Below, in pieces: positions 29,599-39,111 of a stretch of DNA of 64,000 nucleotides (positions are counted from its first letter, which is position 1; the number at the start of each line of letters is the position of its first letter). Both the position numbers and the translations under genes were made by a program. Source of the stretch: Prionace glauca (Eukaryota > Chordata > Chondrichthyes > Carcharhiniformes > Carcharhinidae); the NCBI GenBank assembly GCA_037974335.1, contig CM075761.1, forward strand, positions 12,203,543-12,267,542. Direction: 5' to 3'. The notes below the pieces were generated by a model. It saw nothing but the letters and a program-made list of their open reading frames with translations. It was not told the DNA's origin and searched no databases.

Positions 29599-30296
29599 TC
29601 AGTTTAAACCACTCCGCATAACCTTAACAAATTTACCTCCCAGGATATTTGTTCCCCTTTGGTTCAGGTGAATCCCATCCCTCTGATAAAGGTCCCACCT
29701 TCCCCAGAACGAGCCCCAATTGTTCAAGTACTTAAACCCCTCCCTCCTGCACCATCCCCTCAGCCACGAGTTCAAGCTTTCCCTCCCTCTATTCCTCTCT
29801 AAACTATCCCGTGGCACAGGCAAGAGTCCAGAGATAACCACTCTGTCTGTCTTGGCCTTTAGCTTCCACCCCAACTCCATGAATCTCTGCTTAATGTCCC
29901 CTTCCCTTAGCCTTCCTATATCATGCGTCCCCACATGAATAATAACTTGGGGTTGATCCCCCTCTCCCCTGAGAGTCTTGAATATCCTCTCTGAGACATC
30001 CTGGACCCCAGCCCCTGGTAGGCAACACACCAGCCCTGAGTTCCTATCATTGTTACCGACTCTCCTATCCGTCCCTTTAACGGTGGAGTCCCCAATTACA
30101 AGACCTAATCTTTGGCTACCCCTAACCACCTGAGCTTTTACAGTAGGCTCATCCCCAGAGATCTGCTCCCTTTGGCTATCCCCAGTTGATCCCTCCTCAA
30201 CTGTAGCCTCCAGGACCGAAAACCTATTTTGGAGGGGAACAGCCCCAGGGGATTTTCCCCCCACTTGCTTCTTTCCCCTCCTCTTGGCAGTGGGAT
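29599..30296 (-). pseudogene. CR1-B ORF1, N-terminally truncated
   Basis: About 221 codons on minus: GGKSPGAVPLQNRFSVLEA, then RLGLVIGDSTVKGTD (esterase GDS box), VIIHVGTHDIGRLREGD, ISGLLPVPRDSLERN, and RDGIHLNQRGTNILGGKFVK (DxxH box). This is the SGNH-type esterase half of ORF1. The Cys-pair and coiled-coil half is missing because the element is truncated. Confidence 0.85.
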
Positions 30297-30839
30297 CATG
30301 TCAGGTTAGGAAACCTGTTCGACATGGCAGAAATGTGCCGAAGGGCCTGTTTCAGTGATGTATATCTCTATGACTCGATGGCTAATTGTACCATTCATCT
30401 TCAGTCTGTGCCCCCACTGGGCACTACTGTCAGTCGAAAAGATTCTCATTTTTCTACTAATCAAATGCTCTCGAATTTGGAAATTTTTTTTTCAAACATT
30501 GACTGCTCCAAGGAATACAAGCCCAGCACCCCACTTCCCCCCACGCGAACGGAATTCGCTCATTCCTTCCTGAAAATTCTCCTTTGCATCTGCTCCAAGC
30601 CATTGATATTCTTTCCAAACGTTAGTGCTTGCAACTGAAGGCTATGTTATACATGTGTCCAGCCAATTATTCGAATAAGTTTCAAAAAAATTCCTAGCTT
30701 GATTTCTCAATTTTAAAAGTTCAGGGTGCATGCATATGGCATTCAGCAGTCACGTGAGTTTATCCTTCCATCTCCCAAGATTTATGGAATTTCAGATTGT
30801 TTATGGCACACAGGCAAACTATTTAGCCAATACGACAAA
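30297..30839. other. LINE-tail fragment and unassigned sequence
   Basis: At 30320-30380 'atgtgccgaagggcctgtttcagtgatgtatatctctatgactc' resembles a CR1-type 3' tail of another subgroup. The following 450 bases (possible old minus CR1 near 30385-30480) hold no gene I can support. Confidence 0.35.
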
Positions 30840-31152
30840 GACAGAAGATGACGAGCGACTTAATAGAATTCTATAAAATTATAGAAGGGCGTAGCTAAGA
30901 TGAAGAATTGGTCGCTTTTTTACCAGGTCAATTACAAGGGGGCACAAGTTCAAGGTAAGGGGGAGAAGTTCAGTGTTACAGTGCAAGGGAAATTCTTTAC
31001 ACAGAGAGTGGTGGGGGGCTGTACCAGGAATGCAGTACCAGGACGCATCTGGATAATCAACTGACAGGCAGAGGGGTACAGATGGTTGGTCTAGACAGGC
31101 CAACCTGATCGGTGCGGGCCTCGTTCTGGACTGTACATTTTTTTGTTCTTTG
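30840..31152 (+). repeat. Old CR1 relic with 3' end
   Basis: Degraded ORF2 end: 'gagcgacttaatagaattctataaaattatagaagg', 'gggaaattctttacacagagagtggtg', then 'ctgatcggtgcgggcctcgttctggactgtac' and 'tttttttgttctttg', a tail close to the SINE-T3 tail type. Confidence 0.6.
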
Positions 31153-31320
31153 ATACCTGCACTGCAAGAACAACTCAGTCACATTCCTCTACCATTCCCC
31201 TCCAACTTGTTTTTTTTTTACCCAATTTATTTAATTCTCGAATTCGCGTTGGACAGCCTCGAGCAACTGGGCCTCCAGTTAGTTCCAAGTGCTGCATTTC
31301 CCATCCATTCTACCCCTCTA
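31153..31320 (+). repeat. Relic of the duplicated receptor locus (inverted relative to 41.8 and 51.8 kb)
   Basis: 'caagaacaactcagtcacattcctctaccattc', 'acccaatttatttaattctcgaattcgcgttggacagcctcgagcaactgggcctccagt' is the reverse complement, with changes, of 41830-41990 and of 51745-51865 plus 52285-52330. Non-coding as far as I can see. Confidence 0.6.
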
Positions 31321-31605
31321 CTTGTGTTTCCTCTGGGAGTTCTGGTTTCCTCCCACAATCAAAAGATGAGCAGGTTTGTTGGATTGGCCATGCTAACCTG
31401 CTCCTTAGCTTTCCAGAATGTCCAGGTTAGCTGGATTTCCCGTGTTAAATTGCCCCTTTGTGATCCAAGATGTGTAGGTTGGGGGATTCGCGGTGTAAAT
31501 GTGTAGGGTTATTGGGATAGGGCCTGAGTAAAATGCTCTGTTGGAGAGTCGGTGAAGGCTTGATGATCTAAATGTCCTCCTTCTGCACCGTAGGATTGTA
31601 TGATT
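31318..31605 (+). repeat. SINE-T1, head missing
   Basis: 'gtttcctctgggagttctggtttcctcccacaatcaaaagatgagcagg' onward through 'gggatagggcctgagtaaaatgc' to 'ctccttctgcaccgtaggattgtatgatt'. The 5' tRNA-like head and first half of the core are absent. Confidence 0.7.
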
Positions 31606-31766
31606 TGTGTAGGTTCACGAGCAGGCAATTAGTTATCGTGTGATGGATGTGTTAGAATCTTTTCCAACAACCTAAATTCAATATTTGTTCTTAATACTTA
31701 TAAAATAGCAGCACCCAAAAAAAAACATAGTCCATTCAGCTCACCGAGTGTACTTCCATACGATCG

Positions 31767-31960
31767 TGGGCAGCACCGTGGCACAGGGGTTAGCAGTGTT
31801 GCCTCATATTGCTAGAGGCCCAGGTTCAATTCCCAGTTTGGGTCATTGTTTGTGTGCGTTTGCACGTTCTCCCCATGTCTGCGTAGGTTTAGCCCGCGTG
31901 CTCTGATTTCCCCCACCTCGTCCAAAGATGTGCAGGTTAGATGAATTGGCCATGTTTAAT
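31767..31960 (+). repeat. SINE, 5' two thirds, cut by CR1-B
   Basis: Head 'gggcagcaccgtggcacaggggttagcagtgttgcctcatattg', B-box-like 'aggttcaattcccagtttgg', and core up to 'gatgaattggccatgtttaatt', where CR1-B begins. Confidence 0.75.
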
Positions 31961-32211
31961 TAGAACATAGAACATAGAACATAGAACATTACTGCGCAGA
32001 ACAGGCCCTTCGGCCCACGATGTTGCGCCGACCAGTTACAAAACAATGGCCCACTAGCCTAAACCAATCCCTTTTCATCCATAAACCTATCCACAGATCT
32101 TTTAAACGCCCCCAAACTAGGTGCATTTACAACTGCAGCTGGCAGGGCATTCCAGTCCCTCACCACCCTCTGGGTAAAGAACCTACCCCTGACATTTGTC
32201 CTATAACTACA
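31961..32211 (-). repeat. CR1-B LINE 3' fragment (first of a tandem pair)
   Basis: Terminal repeat and 3' UTR followed by FFTQRVVRDWNALPA-coding sequence, ending abruptly at cctataactac. The next base begins another CR1-B terminal repeat. Confidence 0.88.
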
Positions 32212-33191
32212 TAGAACATAGAACATAGAACATTACAGCGCAGAACAGGCCCTTCGGCCCACGATGTTGCGCCGACCAGTTACAAAACAATGACCCACTA
32301 GCCTAAACCAATCCCTTTTCATCCATAAACCTATCCACAGATCTTTTAAACGCCCCCAAACTAGGTGCATTTACAACTGCAGCTGGCAGGGCATTCCAGT
32401 CCCTCACCACCCTCTGGGTAAAGAACCTACCCCTGACATCTGTCCTATAACTACACCCCCTTAATTTAAAATCGTGCCCCCTCGTGCTAGCTTTCTCCAT
32501 TCTAGGAAAAAGGCTATCACTATCTACCCTATCTAAACCTCTAATCATCTTATATGTTTCAATGAGATCCCCTCTTAGCCGCCTTCTTTCCAGCGAAAAC
32601 AACCCCAAATCTCTCAATCTCTCCTCATAGGATCTCCCCTCCATACCAGGCAACATCCTGGTAAACCTCCTCTGCATCCTCTCCAAAGCCTCTACATTCT
32701 TCCTGTAATGTGGGGACCAGAACTGCACACAAAACTCCAAGTGCGGCCGCACCAGAGATGTGTACAGTTGCATCATGACGCTGCGACTCCTAAATTCGAT
32801 CTATGTACACATACACCTAGATCCCTCTGCTCCTCCACACTATTCAAAGTCCTCCCGTTAGCCCTATACTCAACACATCTGTTATTCCTACCGAAATGAA
32901 TTACCTCACACTTCTCCACATTAAACTCATCCGCCACCTCTCAGCCCAGCTCTGCAACCTTTCTAAGTCATCCTGCAAACTATGACACCCTTCCTCACAA
33001 TCTACCACACCTCCGACTTTGGTGTCATCAGCAAACTTACTAATCCACCCAACTATACCCTCATCCAGATCATTAATAAAAATTACAAACAGCAGTGGCC
33101 CCAAAACAGATCCCTGAGGCACACCACTTGTAACCGAACTCCATGACGAATATTTCCCATCTAGCACCACTCTCTGTCTCCTATCTGCTAT
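32212..33191 (-). mobile_element. CR1-B LINE, 5'-truncated with internal deletion
   Basis: Second copy of the pair. Its frames on minus encode FFTQRVVRDWNALPA up to [18 protein letters not shown]. After a gap of about 100 bases at 32797 (the KVVKKAYGVLAF region is missing) it resumes with [13 protein letters not shown] and [20 protein letters not shown] (32901-33170). It ends at the WLADRRQR region. Confidence 0.88.
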
Positions 33192-33194
33192 GTT

Positions 33195-33475
33195 CTTATG
33201 TTATGTTCTCATTTCTACTCTGACGAGCACGGGACACCGGAAGTAATCCTGGCATCAGTACCTGTGAGGTCCGATTGCTGAACTTTCGTCTTTGCTCCCT
33301 ATATTCTGTTTTTTGAACCACATCCCCTTTTTTTTATCTATGTCGCTTGCACCAACATCTACTATGAGCACTGGCTGTTCGTCCTCTCTCTCCAAAAGAC
33401 CTGCAGCGGCTCCAAGACATTCGTGACCGTAGCACTAGGGAGGCACACACTATCCTGGTGTCTCGTTTGCGGCGA
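33195..33475 (-). repeat. CR1-like ORF1 (esterase) relic
   Basis: On minus, a broken frame reads SVCLPSATVTNVLEPLQVFW. Nearby pieces resemble VDVGASDIDKK (compare VHVGTHDIGR) and an LTG..ARITSGV-like end. This looks like the SGNH-esterase part of a CR1 ORF1 from a family other than A or B. Short and degraded. Confidence 0.45.
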
Positions 33476-33481
33476 CAGAAA

Positions 33482-33815
33482 CAAAGAACAAAGAACAAAA
33501 ACAGCCCGGGAAACAGGCCCTTCGGCCCAACGAGCCCGCGCCGCCAATTTAACATTACAAGTCCCCCCCTCCACCCATGACCCCTATCTATTGTTTGTGG
33601 CATTCCACATTGAGGGAACTAATTTAGGACAATTTACTACCTCCAATCAGCCTAATAGCACATCTTTGGGGTGTGGGAGGAATCCGGAGCACCCGGAGAA
33701 AACCCACGCAAGCACGGGGAGAATGTGCAAACTCCCCACAGACACCGGCCCAAATCCATGTATCTACACAGCAAACAGTGATAGTCACTGAGCTGTCGTG
33801 TTGCCCCGCATCTGG
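33482..33815 (-). repeat. SINE-T3 in receptor copy 2 locus
   Basis: 'aacaaagaacaaagaacaaaaacagcccgggaaacaggcccttcggcccaacgagcccgcgccgcc', core 'gtgggaggaatccggagcacccgg', decayed head 'gagctgtcgtgttgccccgcat'. Orthologous by duplication to the copy at 21437: the head-side flank (ctggtccagtttaagcgcacac) is the same. Confidence 0.8.
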
Positions 33816-34446
33816 TCCAGTTTAAGCGCACACTAACGACGTGAAGTACGAGGCTACTTTCCAACAACCAAGAGCAACCCTTGTTCGAGCCACTGCGTGT
33901 CTGCCCCTCGTTGGACAACAAGGCGGACCGACTTAAAACCTGCGAATGATAAGAGAAAAACGCCTGTCCATTCCTTTTACTATCTAGTACCCGATAACTA
34001 TTGCACTGGCACACATTTTATCCGTCTCCTCTGGAGGAAAACCGGTCGTAGTGCAATGATTTTGGGTATTGCTGCTTCCTTAGAGAGGTCATTCCTGGAT
34101 TCACTTCTCGGGAAGGGACATGGAAGAAATAAGAACCTTCATAGAACTTGTGGGAAATCACATCTGAAGATGAAGGAGAAAACTTGAAAGGCCCGGGGGT
34201 GGGGGGGGGGGGGGGGAATGGCGGGCCGAATACAATAGTTGATTCGAAGAGACATTCGAGGCATAATGGGTTGAATGAGATCTTTCTGGAAGCACACTTC
34301 AAACATTCGCACATGTTTTCAGCAATACGAAGCGAAACGAAGAAGAATGTGGTCAAACGCGAAGTTATTCTGAGGGCAAATGCAATTCGAATAGAGGACT
34401 GACATATTTCCACAATCGAAGCTCACACACGCTCAGTTAAATATCT
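33816..34446. other. Receptor copy 2 intron, shared flank and unassigned sequence
   Basis: 33816-33920 matches 22113-22330. The rest (to 34446) includes a 20-base G run at about 34198-34217 and no recognised exon or repeat. The frames of 84-131 codons here look non-coding. Confidence 0.4.
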
Positions 34447-34477
<31 letters not shown>

Positions 34478-34488
34478 CACACGCACAC

Positions 34489-34563
<75 letters not shown>
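34447..34563. repeat. (CA)n microsatellite
   Basis: About 115 bases of nearly pure CA with occasional CG, 94 bases downstream (on minus) of the C1 exon end of receptor copy 2. Confidence 0.95.
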
Positions 34564-34566
<3 letters not shown>

Positions 34567-34656
34567 CCCAGACGCCTTGGATCAGTCTATCAATGACTTC
34601 ATCCAAATGTCTCTAAACTTGAATAGAAACTTTCAACATCCAGAGTAATATTTCAC

Positions 34657-34985
34657 CTTTCCGTTTTTCCGTTGCTTTCGGATTCGACACACTCTTCGTC
34701 AAATATTTCCCTGGAGTCCCCAGTTGAACAATACAAGTGCAGACAGCGCCGCTTTTCCAGGTTCCGCCGACACCATGACATGACTGCTGATGCTGTAGGT
34801 CCCGTTCTCCTCCATTTGTCCCGGGAATCACTCGATCCTTCAGTGACCCGACCGGAAATATTCCAGAAAACAACAATCTGGTTGAAGAAACTCCACTGAC
34901 CAAACACACTAAGGGGACGATATCATTCACACCCGGTTCAGACGGCGGGACAAATACCAGCAGGGCCGTCTTGTTGGTGAATTGT
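34657..34985 (-). pseudogene. Receptor copy 2: C1-type immunoglobulin domain exon (frameshifted)
   Basis: On minus, acceptor 'ccgatttttgtccag' and donor 'CGGAAAG/gtgaaat' bound 329 bases. Pieces in successive frames give an Ig C1-like order: FTNKTALLVFVPPSEPGVND, IVPLVCLVSGVSS (first Cys), NQIVVFWNISGRVTEGSSD (Trp), ENGTYSISSHVMVSAE, then SGAVCTCIVQLGTPGKYLTK (second Cys) and NPKATEKRK. There are three apparent frame changes, and a length of 329 rather than a multiple of three, so it cannot be translated as read. Possible N-glycosylation sites: NKT, NIS, NGT. It leaves in phase 1, fitting the TM exon of copy 1. Either decay or sequence error explains the shifts. Confidence 0.65.
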
Positions 34986-35075
34986 CTGGACAAAAATCGG
35001 GGAAAAGTTAACGATTAATTTACACCAAATGGTATTGCTGTGCACAATCCGAATTCATTTCACTTATTCTCTTAC

Positions 35076-35402
35076 CTCCAACCAGTAGTGTGGGGTCCTT
35101 TCTGGAGCTGTGCATAGCCAACCTTATCAGCACAGTAGTAGGAACCCGAGTCATTCGCCTGGACATTGCAAATTTCCAGTATCAATTCGCGTTTGTCGTT
35201 CCCTTTCCTGGAAATAAATTTACAATCGCTCCCCCGACAGGGTGGGATCTCGATTACTTGGGGATTTCACCAACGCGTTGTTTATACCAAAAATATTTCG
35301 TCAACACATCCACCTCATAGCTGAACTGGCAGGTTAAATTAACCGTCTGGCCGACTTCAGCTCTCACTGTGAAGGGCCTCTGAGGTACAGAGACATCCGA
35401 AT
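35076..35402 (-). pseudogene. Receptor copy 2: V domain with built-in J-like end (two frameshifts)
   Basis: A 327-base exon on minus, acceptor 'ctctcagttacag', donor 'GGAG/gtaaga', phase 1 at both ends. It reads VSVPQRPFTVRAEVGQ, TVNLTCQFSYEVDVLTKYFW (first Cys, core Trp), YKQRVGEIP, then after a one-base shift VIEIPPCRGSDCKFISRKGN, DKRELILEICNVQANDSGSY and YCADKVGYAQLQ (second Cys in YYC), and after another shift GPTLLVG, a J-segment-like end. Three extra cysteines occur (PPC, SDC, EIC). Both shifts fall in runs of C and cancel in length. No recombination signal is visible, so the V-J unit looks germline-joined, as in NITR, SIRP or NKp30-like receptors. Confidence 0.7.
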
Positions 35403-35620
35403 CTGTAACTGAGAGATTATTGACACATTACCTCAGATTATTTCGACATAGAAAACAGCCGTCTGAAAAAATAAACAAATCGCCTGTAAATTAAGAACAA
35501 TCTTCAATTATTCTCGCTTAGGTTTATTTCTCAATTTGTGTTTCTTCTCTTGAAAGCAGGAAACAGAGAAAGAAACAAACGCCTTTTCCCAATCATTGAC
35601 TCATATTTGCTTTACTGTAG

Positions 35621-35652
<32 letters not shown>

Positions 35653-35665
35653 GGGGGGGGGGGGT
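35621..35665 (+). repeat. Poly-G tract at the head of a SINE
   Basis: About 43 bases of almost uninterrupted G precede the SINE at 35666, where other copies have 'ggggcggcacgg'. Probably a slippage expansion of the SINE head. It lies in the proposed intron between leader and V exon. Confidence 0.85.
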
Positions 35666-35932
35666 GGTTGGCACTACTGCCTCCCAGAGCTGGGCAGCGG
35701 GCTTCAATCCCTGGCTTGGATCATTCTCTGTGCACATTCTCGCCCTGTCCGCGTGAGTTTCCTCTGCGATTTCTTCCCAACAGTCCCAAAGCTGTGCTGG
35801 TTCGGTGGATTAGCCATGAAAATTTTTCGCTCTTTGACCCCGACCAGGCGCCGGAGTGTGGCGACTGGGACATTTTCACAATAACTTCATTGCAGTGTGA
35901 ATGTAAACCCACTTGTGACACTAATGCTTAAA
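35666..35932 (+). repeat. SINE-T2 in the leader-V intron of receptor copy 2
   Basis: 'ggttggcactactgcctcccagagc', 'ggcttcaatccctggcttgg', core 'tctgtgcacattctcgccctgtccgcgtgagtttcctc', and L2-type tail 'aggcgccggagtgtggcgactgggacattttcacaataacttcattgcagtgtgaatg'. Opposite strand to the receptor gene. Confidence 0.75.
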
Positions 35933-35975
35933 CACTACTTTTGACTGATGTCCAATTTAATTGGCACATACTCAC

Positions 35976-36030
35976 CATAAGCCCTTAACAGTTGGAGAAT
36001 AATTATCAGGGATAAAGATTGTTGGGGCAT
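35976..36030 (-). CDS. Receptor copy 2: signal peptide exon
   Basis: ATG on minus at 36030 opens MPQQSLSLIIILQLLRAYG: a short N-region, a hydrophobic core LSLIIILQLL, and a small-residue end. It is interrupted after one base of a Gly codon by a good donor (TTATG/gtgagtatg). It exits in phase 1, matching the V exon acceptor 574 bases further on. Leader length and phase are typical for immunoglobulin-superfamily receptors. A V exon follows on the same strand, which makes a chance match less likely. Confidence 0.6.
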
Positions 36031-36454
36031 TTCGCGGGGGTGAGCAATTTCTCCCAGTTTCCACTCGTTTTTGGTGAGCATTCGCCGACTGACCTGGGTC
36101 CAGTCCCAGTTAATTGATGCACTTTAAGATGCGATGGAAATTGTGACAAGGGGCGCAATGGAAAGTATGACACAATACTGGGGGCAGTGTCCTGCTGAAT
36201 GCCACATGTGTCTGACGCAGTGTGGTCGCCGCATACGTGTCACAGAGGTCAAGAGATAGGACAGCAATACATATTGGCTTGTCTTTTCAAGGGGATCACA
36301 ACTGAATCAATATGCGGATATGTGCCAAATTTGTAAGTAAAATTTTAATTTATTCTCAGGGTGTGGGGTACTTGGCTTAGTTCAGAAGGATGGCCAAGGC
36401 AATTGAAACTTACAGAATAGCGAAAAGCCTGGGGGAGGTGTACAGAATTGAACA
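36031..36454 (-). promoter_or_regulatory. Upstream region of receptor copy 2
   Basis: About 420 bases 5' of the leader on minus, free of recognised repeats. On minus, gagtggaaactgggagaaattgc lies 15-40 bases before the ATG region and resembles a loose ISRE/ETS-type site. No convincing TATA was seen within 100 bases. Promoter role is inferred only from position. Confidence 0.25.
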
Positions 36455-36768
36455 GAACAGAATAGAATCCTTACTCTGCAGAAGGGGGTCCATTTAGGAC
36501 ACCGAACCTGCACTGACATCAATCCCATCCAGGCCGTATCCCCGCATTGTCACCTTACAGTGACAGCCCTCTGACAATAAGGGACAAGTTAGCATTGCCA
36601 GTCGAACAAATGTATACATCTTTGGAGTGTGGGAGGAAACCGGAGCACACAGAGGAATTCCTCGCACATCCAACGAGAATGTGCAAAATCCACCCAGTCA
36701 CCAAAGGCCCCAATTGAACCGAGGTTCATGGCGCTGAGAGGCAGCAATGCTAACTAATGTGCAACTTT
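36455..36768 (-). repeat. SINE-T1-like, near full length, old
   Basis: Minus: 'acagaatagaatccttactctgcagaagggggtcc', 'caatcccatccaggccgtatcccc', 'gtgggaggaaaccggagcacacagagg', B-box-like 'caattgaaccgagg', and 'gcagcaatgctaactaatg'. Strongly diverged. Confidence 0.7.
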
Positions 36769-36774
36769 CCATTA

Positions 36775-37195
36775 GTAGGAGAGACTAGGCTCCTGGGTCT
36801 TAAAGTGTTGACCCTTTAGAACCGAGATGAGGGAGAATTTCTTCGGCCAGAGGATGATGAATCTGTGGAATTCAGTGCCACACAAGGAGGGCACGTCACT
36901 GAGTGCACTTAAGACAGAAATAGATCGATCTTTGATTGGTAAGGTGCTAAAAGGTTAAACATAGAACATAGAACATTACAGCGCAGAACAGGCCCTTCGG
37001 CCCACGATGTTGCGCCGACCAGTTACAAAACAATGACCCACTAGCCTAAACCAATCCCTTTTCATCCATAAACCTATCCATAGATAGGTTTATGGCGTAA
37101 AGGTGGGAGAATGGGACTGAGAAACGTATCAGCCATGAATGGCAGAGCAGACTCAATGCGTTGAATGGCCTAATTCTGGTCGTTTGGTTGGGGCC
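36775..37195 (+). repeat. CR1-F relic, split by a CR1-B tail
   Basis: Plus: 'gatgagggagaatttcttcggccagaggatgatgaatctgtggaattcagtgcc', then after the insert 'gtgggagaatgggactgagaaacgtatcagccatgaatgg' to 'gaatggcctaattctgg'. Insert at 36958-37096: minus CR1-B tail with a small inverted piece at its end. Confidence 0.7.
36958..37096 (-). repeat. CR1-B 3' tail ending in a 30-base palindrome
   Basis: Terminal repeat, 3' UTR and first ORF2 codons on minus. At 37067-37096 the sequence ccataaacctatccatagataggtttatgg is self-complementary: the minus-strand element turns back into plus-strand sequence for about 15 bases. Confidence 0.75.
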
Positions 37196-37259
37196 GATTA
37201 TATTAACTGTTTCAATGGGGCGGTTGATCAGTGGTGGTGAGTTGCCTTAATAGAATAAA

Positions 37260-37795
37260 GGACACAGAACATTGAACAATACAACACTGGAACAGACACT
37301 ACCACCCTTGATATTTTGCCGAAAACGACACCTAATGTAACTAATCCCTTCTGCCTGGCATGGTCCATATCCCTGGGTGGAGGGGCGGGGGCGAGGGGGG
37401 ACTGGTAATGTTAAAATGGCGGCGCGGGCTCGTTGGGCCGAAGGGCCTGTTTCTCGGTCTGTTTTGTTATTTGTTCTTTATTCCTTGCATGTTCAAGTCT
37501 TAACTAAAAACACACTTAAACGCCCCAATCTTATCAGCCTCCACCACCATCCCAGGCAGGGCGGTCCAAGTACCTACCACTCTCTTTGCAAAACATTTAC
37601 CCCTCACATCTCTCAACTTCTCCCTATCACCTTAAGTTCATGCCCTTTGATATTTGGCATTTCATCTCTGGGAAAAATAAAGATTTTGCCTGTCAACCCT
37701 GTCGAGGATTATCATAATTTTATCGGCTTCTATCAGATCCCTCCTCAGCGTCCGCCACTCTAGTGAAAACAACCTCTGCACCTTCTCTGTGGCAG
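37260..37795 (-). repeat. CR1-type relic, split by a SINE-T3 tail (37376-37484)
   Basis: Minus CR1 3' end ('cacagaacattgaacaatacaacactggaacagacactaccaccc'), interrupted at 37376 by a plus-strand SINE-T3 tail (ggcggcgcgggctcgttgggccgaagggcc...ttctttat). It continues 'gcctccaccaccatcccaggcagggcggtcc' to 'gtgaaaacaacctctgcaccttctctg'. Confidence 0.65.
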
Positions 37796-38065
37796 TCCAT
37801 TTGCTAACCAATAGCGCTAAAAAAGACGCGAGATTCAACATTTTGACCCCGCCCGTAGCGAGGTCACAACAATAGATTTCCAACAGATTGTCTTCTACTG
37901 GGAGAAGGGTGCGATGGCGATGGTGTCCCTCTGCGTCTGCTGCCTTTGCCCTTCTGGGCGATTAAGGTGTGGGATTTGCAAAGTGAATGACAGGAAAATA
38001 GATTGAATGTAATGGTGCACTCTGTGAGACATTCGGAAGCGAATGTTTTCTATCCACAATTATTA

Positions 38066-38605
38066 ACATAGAAACGTAGGAAATATTAGCAGGAAGTTGC
38101 CAGTCGGCCCTTTGAAATTCCTCCTCCATTAATTTTGATCATGGCTGATCATTAAATTCAATATCCGTTTTCCCCCCTTCTCCCCATATCCCTCCATCTC
38201 TTTAACCCCAAGAGCTATATCTAACTTCTCCTTGAAGTCACAGTTTTGGCCTCAACTGCTTTCAGTGGGAGTGAATTCCACACATTCACCACCCTCTGGA
38301 TGAAGAAATTTCTCCTCACCCTCAGTCCTAAAAGGTTTATTCCTTATCCTCTGACTATGACCCCGAGATCTGGACTGCCCCCATCATTGGGAACATTCTT
38401 TCTGCATCTATCCCATCTAATCCTGTGAGAATTTTATAGGACATCCCCTCTCTCTTCTAAGCACCAAAGAATACAATCCTAACCAGCTAAATGAATCCTC
38501 ATATGGCAGGTCTTTCATCCCGGGAATCAACCTTCGCTGTACTCACTCTCTAGCAAGAACATCCTTCCTGAGATAGGAACACCACAACTGTACACAATAT
38601 TCCAG
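38066..38605 (-). repeat. CR1-F LINE relic, 3' half of ORF2
   Basis: Minus: 'acatagaaacgtaggaaatattagcagg' tail, FF..RV-type block ('attcaccaccctctggatgaagaaatttctcc'), and EERL/LGLFSL-type blocks down to 'ccacaactgtacacaatattccagg' (VRP..EY..QL block). Several breaks. Confidence 0.7.
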
Positions 38606-38977
38606 GTTTACTTTTGGAATCACATGACATTTTGGGTCCAATTACTTTCTGTGGTAGTGGATTCCACACATTCAACACTCTGGCTGAAGAAAATTCATCT
38701 CAGTCCGAACAGATTTATCCCATATGCTCAAACTACAATCACTAATTGGTGACACAGCCTCCTTGCACAGAAATTGGAAAATAGTGGATGGTCTGTGGGT
38801 GAATACATTTGAAATGCACAGTGGCAGCCTTTGTGAGTTGTTTCAATGTTCCCTCCACGTAGAAACTATACACTGCCGCTGATTAAGGGGATGCATCCTT
38901 TGTGATTAAGGCTGGCTACCTGCAAGTTTTCTTCCAAACTGGGCGTTGAAGAAACACATGGAGCTGGTGTCACGTTT
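38606..38977. other. Unassigned, partly CR1-like
   Basis: 'gtggattccacacattcaacactctggctgaagaaaattcatctcagtcc' (38655-38710) is another short minus CR1 ORF2 end. The remainder shows nothing recognisable. Confidence 0.4.
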
Positions 38978-39111
38978 AGAACATAGAACACTACTGCACA
39001 AACAGGCCCTTCGGCCCACAAGTTGCGCTGATCACACCTATACCTACCAGGCCCATCTATAACTCTCAATCCCATTAAATACAATGTACTTATCCAGAAG
39101 TCACTTAAAAA
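38978..39111 (-). repeat. CR1-A LINE 3' tail
   Basis: 'agaacatagaacactactgcacaaacaggcccttcggcccacaagttgcgctgatc' then about 75 bases of 3' UTR and last codons. The older 'acaagttg' subgroup. Confidence 0.85.

Larger units (their letters stand above)
26621..30296 (-). mobile_element. CR1-B LINE, nearly complete, unbroken ORF2, 5'-truncated in ORF1
   Basis: Minus-strand element: terminal repeat and 3' UTR (cccacgatgttgcgccgaccagttac), complete ORF2, short spacer, and about two thirds of ORF1. It stops within ORF1, with plus-strand foreign sequence following at 30297. It is the best preserved CR1-B here. Loss of the 5' UTR makes autonomous expression unlikely. Confidence 0.9.
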
